Source of the DNA: Chloroflexota bacterium
GTDB lineage: Bacteria; Chloroflexota; Dehalococcoidia; SAR202; UBA11138
Assembly: GCA_022566975.1 (NCBI GenBank)
Contig: JADFHV010000105.1
Coordinates: 1-7,480 of the forward strand
DNA: 7,480 nt
Direction: 5' to 3'
Shown here piece after piece: positions 6,830 through 7,480 of this stretch (its first letter is position 1; every line of letters begins with the position of its first letter). The notes under the pieces are model-generated. The model did not search any database and was not told the DNA's origin. It worked only from the letters and a program-made list of their open reading frames with translations. A program made the translations under genes and the position numbers.

Positions 6830-6919
6830 TTACACGTTCGGCTCGGCGGCTCCGGAGTCGGCGATGTCGAAGCCCAGTTCCACCCCGTACTCTTTTATGG
6901 ACCGCTCAAGCACGCCCAT
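6830..6919 (-). CDS. 29-residue ORF resembling the N-terminus of QueG-like iron-sulfur proteins
   Basis: The ORF starts at ATG 6919 with GGGGAGG 6 nt upstream, a good ribosome site. Its product begins MGVLERSIKEYGVELGFDIA and ends DSGAAEPNV. The ELGFD...AEP pattern is typical of the first 30 residues of epoxyqueuosine reductase (QueG) and related double 4Fe-4S proteins (form: LKxxAxELGFDxVGIxxAEP). Nothing further of that family follows: the stop is 1 nt before the start of the Nmad3-like gene. It may be the remnant left by a deletion or insertion that brought in the downstream gene. Its ribosome site may now serve that gene by reinitiation. Alternatively it is a small coupled leader peptide. 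The resemblance rests on few residues. Confidence 0.4.
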   Translation of the reverse strand: MGVLERSIKEYGVELGFDIADSGAAEPNV

Positions 6920-6955
6920 ACGGCCCCTCCCCGGCCTGTACGCTCCCAGGCCGCC

Positions 6956-6990
6956 CCCTTCGACGCGCCGCCAGCGGGTGCGTCGAAGGG
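6956..6990. repeat. Perfect 11-bp inverted repeat (hairpin) in the divergent intergenic region
   Basis: CCCTTCGACGC (6956-6966) and GCGTCGAAGGG (6980-6990) are exact reverse complements around a 13-nt spacer. Two more GC pairs and a G-U pair are possible inside. On the minus strand it falls in the leader of the mini-ORF/Nmad3-like transcript. No T-run follows on the minus strand, and only a weakly T-rich stretch follows on the plus strand. It is not a convincing terminator; it may be a repetitive palindrome or a regulatory stem. Confidence 0.7.
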
Positions 6991-7063
6991 CATATTGTGT
7001 TCCAATCAGAGGACTCGGCTTGGGACATTATGGCATAGGGTCTTATGGGTCGCCAGATGGCCG

Positions 7064-7092
7064 TTGACCGGTTTGAGGGAGGCGGCTATCAT
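7064..7092 (+). promoter_or_regulatory. Sigma70-type promoter of the Rdx selenoprotein gene
   Basis: TTGACC (7064-7069, five of six) and TATCAT (7087-7092, five of six) are separated by exactly 17 nt. The -10 ends 33 nt before the ATG at 7126, with AGGAGGTG at 7112-7119 between them. This well-formed promoter and ribosome site point to the ATG upstream of the in-frame TGA, not to the internal ATG at 7198. Confidence 0.7.
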
Positions 7093-7125
7093 CGATACGT
7101 ATTCAGTCAGGAGGAGGTGCGAGTC

Positions 7126-7392
7126 ATGGCCGACAGAAAACTCAACATAGAGATAGAGTACTGCCAGGACTGAGGGCACGCACTCAGGGCCGCCTGGATG
7201 GCGGGTGAGGCGCTCAGTCGCGCGGGAGAAAGGGTCGAGTCGTTCAAGCTTGTTCCGAGCGAGCACGGGAAGTTCCACGTCACTATCGACGGTGAGCTGG
7301 TGGCGTGGCACCGACACGAGCCGGACGCCCACATCTTCCCCGATCTGCAGGACCTGATGAAGGCTATCGACGAGCGGACCGGCGGCGTCTGA
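7126..7392 (+). CDS. Rdx (SelW/SelT/SelH-like) selenoprotein with CxxU motif
   Basis: This 88-residue gene contains an in-frame TGA at codon 16 (7171-7173), read here as selenocysteine. The product starts MADRKLNIEIEYCQD, then Sec, then GHALRAAWMAGEALSRAGE. It continues through FKLVPSEHGKFHVTIDGEL and IFPDLQDLMKAIDE to a TGA stop at 7390. A beta strand ending in YCxxU (Cys13, Sec16), then an RA-containing helix, a GKFxVTIDGEL hairpin and an FPDLxxLxxAI helix is the layout of the thioredoxin-like Rdx family, in which CxxC and CxxU forms both occur. Rdx proteins are small thiol or selenol redox proteins of poorly defined substrate. AGGAGGTG lies 6 nt before the ATG and a promoter precedes it. 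A SECIS-like hairpin follows the TGA. Start-to-stop callers would begin at ATG 7198 and lose the active site. Function requires SelA, SelB, SelC and SelD elsewhere in the genome. Confidence 0.85.
7179..7212 (+). promoter_or_regulatory. Bacterial SECIS-like hairpin downstream of the selenocysteine TGA
   Basis: Outer stem CGC (7179-7181) pairs with GCG (7210-7212). After a bulged A, CTCA (7183-7186) pairs with TGAG (7206-7209). After a small internal loop (GGG opposite G), CCGCC (7190-7194) pairs with GGCGG (7200-7204), closing the 5-nt loop TGGAT. The loop opens 22 nt after the TGA and has a G at its second position. Both agree with the usual placement and loop rule for bacterial SECIS elements bound by SelB. 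It lies wholly inside the coding region, as bacterial SECIS elements do. Confidence 0.7.
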
Positions 7393-7480
7393 GCGACGAG
7401 TGTCCCACCCGGCCTATCCTCCGATACGCCCTGTGGACTATCGCGAGTCTGTCTGCATGCAGGGTCCTTCTACAAGCTCA

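Noticed and set aside
7028..7033. CATAAT on the minus strand as a -10 for the mini-ORF/Nmad3-like transcript
   Set aside because: It matches the -10 consensus, but no acceptable -35 lies at 16-18 nt, so no promoter is claimed.
7198..7392. Separate small ORF starting at ATG 7198
   Set aside because: It is the downstream part of the Rdx selenoprotein. It lacks a Shine-Dalgarno and would omit the conserved YCxxU motif that lies in the same frame just upstream.
7393..7480. Further gene or RNA at the right edge
   Set aside because: The 88 bp after the selenoprotein stop show only short palindromes such as CTGCATGCAG (7453-7462). There is no ribosome site, open gene start or tRNA fold that can be supported.

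Overview
This is a GC-rich bacterial fragment with short intergenic gaps. Most genes lie on the minus strand and one small gene lies on the plus strand at the right end. There is no rRNA, tRNA, CRISPR array, transposase or phage gene. The protein set would fit an uncultured Chloroflexota/Dehalococcoidia-type bacterium: a gamma-glutamyltransferase without signal peptide, a lipoprotein HtrA with a Pro/Ala/Thr-rich linker, a UbiE plus UbiA-like pair, and intergenic repeats of the GTCATTCTGAG...GAAGAATC type. That placement is inference from general impression, not from a search.

Layout from left to right. Positions 1-1601 (minus) hold a nearly complete gamma-glutamyltransferase gene that runs off the left edge and is broken by an apparent one-base deletion near 419-421. 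It has its own well-formed promoter. Positions 1792-4174 (minus) hold an envelope pair: an HtrA/DegP-like serine protease lipoprotein, followed after 31 nt by a multi-spanning membrane protein that ends in a YceI-like domain. A promoter-like sequence with an overlapping 13-bp palindrome lies upstream of the protease. Positions 4425-5877 (minus) hold a UbiE-type methyltransferase overlapping a UbiA-like membrane protein with degenerate active-site motifs, probably co-translated. Positions 5878-6048 are an intergenic stretch carrying two copies of a dispersed repeat. Positions 6049-6919 (minus) hold an Nmad3-like protein of unknown function. One base upstream of it ends a 29-codon ORF that resembles the first residues of QueG-like iron-sulfur proteins.

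The most interesting object is at 7126-7392 (plus): a short Rdx (SelW/SelT/SelH-like) redox protein whose CxxC motif reads CxxTGA. The frame stays protein-like on both sides of the TGA. A bacterial SECIS-like hairpin sits directly downstream, and a good promoter and Shine-Dalgarno precede the upstream ATG. This is a selenoprotein gene that ordinary gene callers would truncate or miss, and it implies that the organism decodes UGA as selenocysteine.

The genes form several independent short units rather than one pathway. No previously undescribed multi-gene system is evident. The selenoprotein, the coupled mini-ORF/Nmad3 arrangement and the repeats are the parts that merit follow-up.
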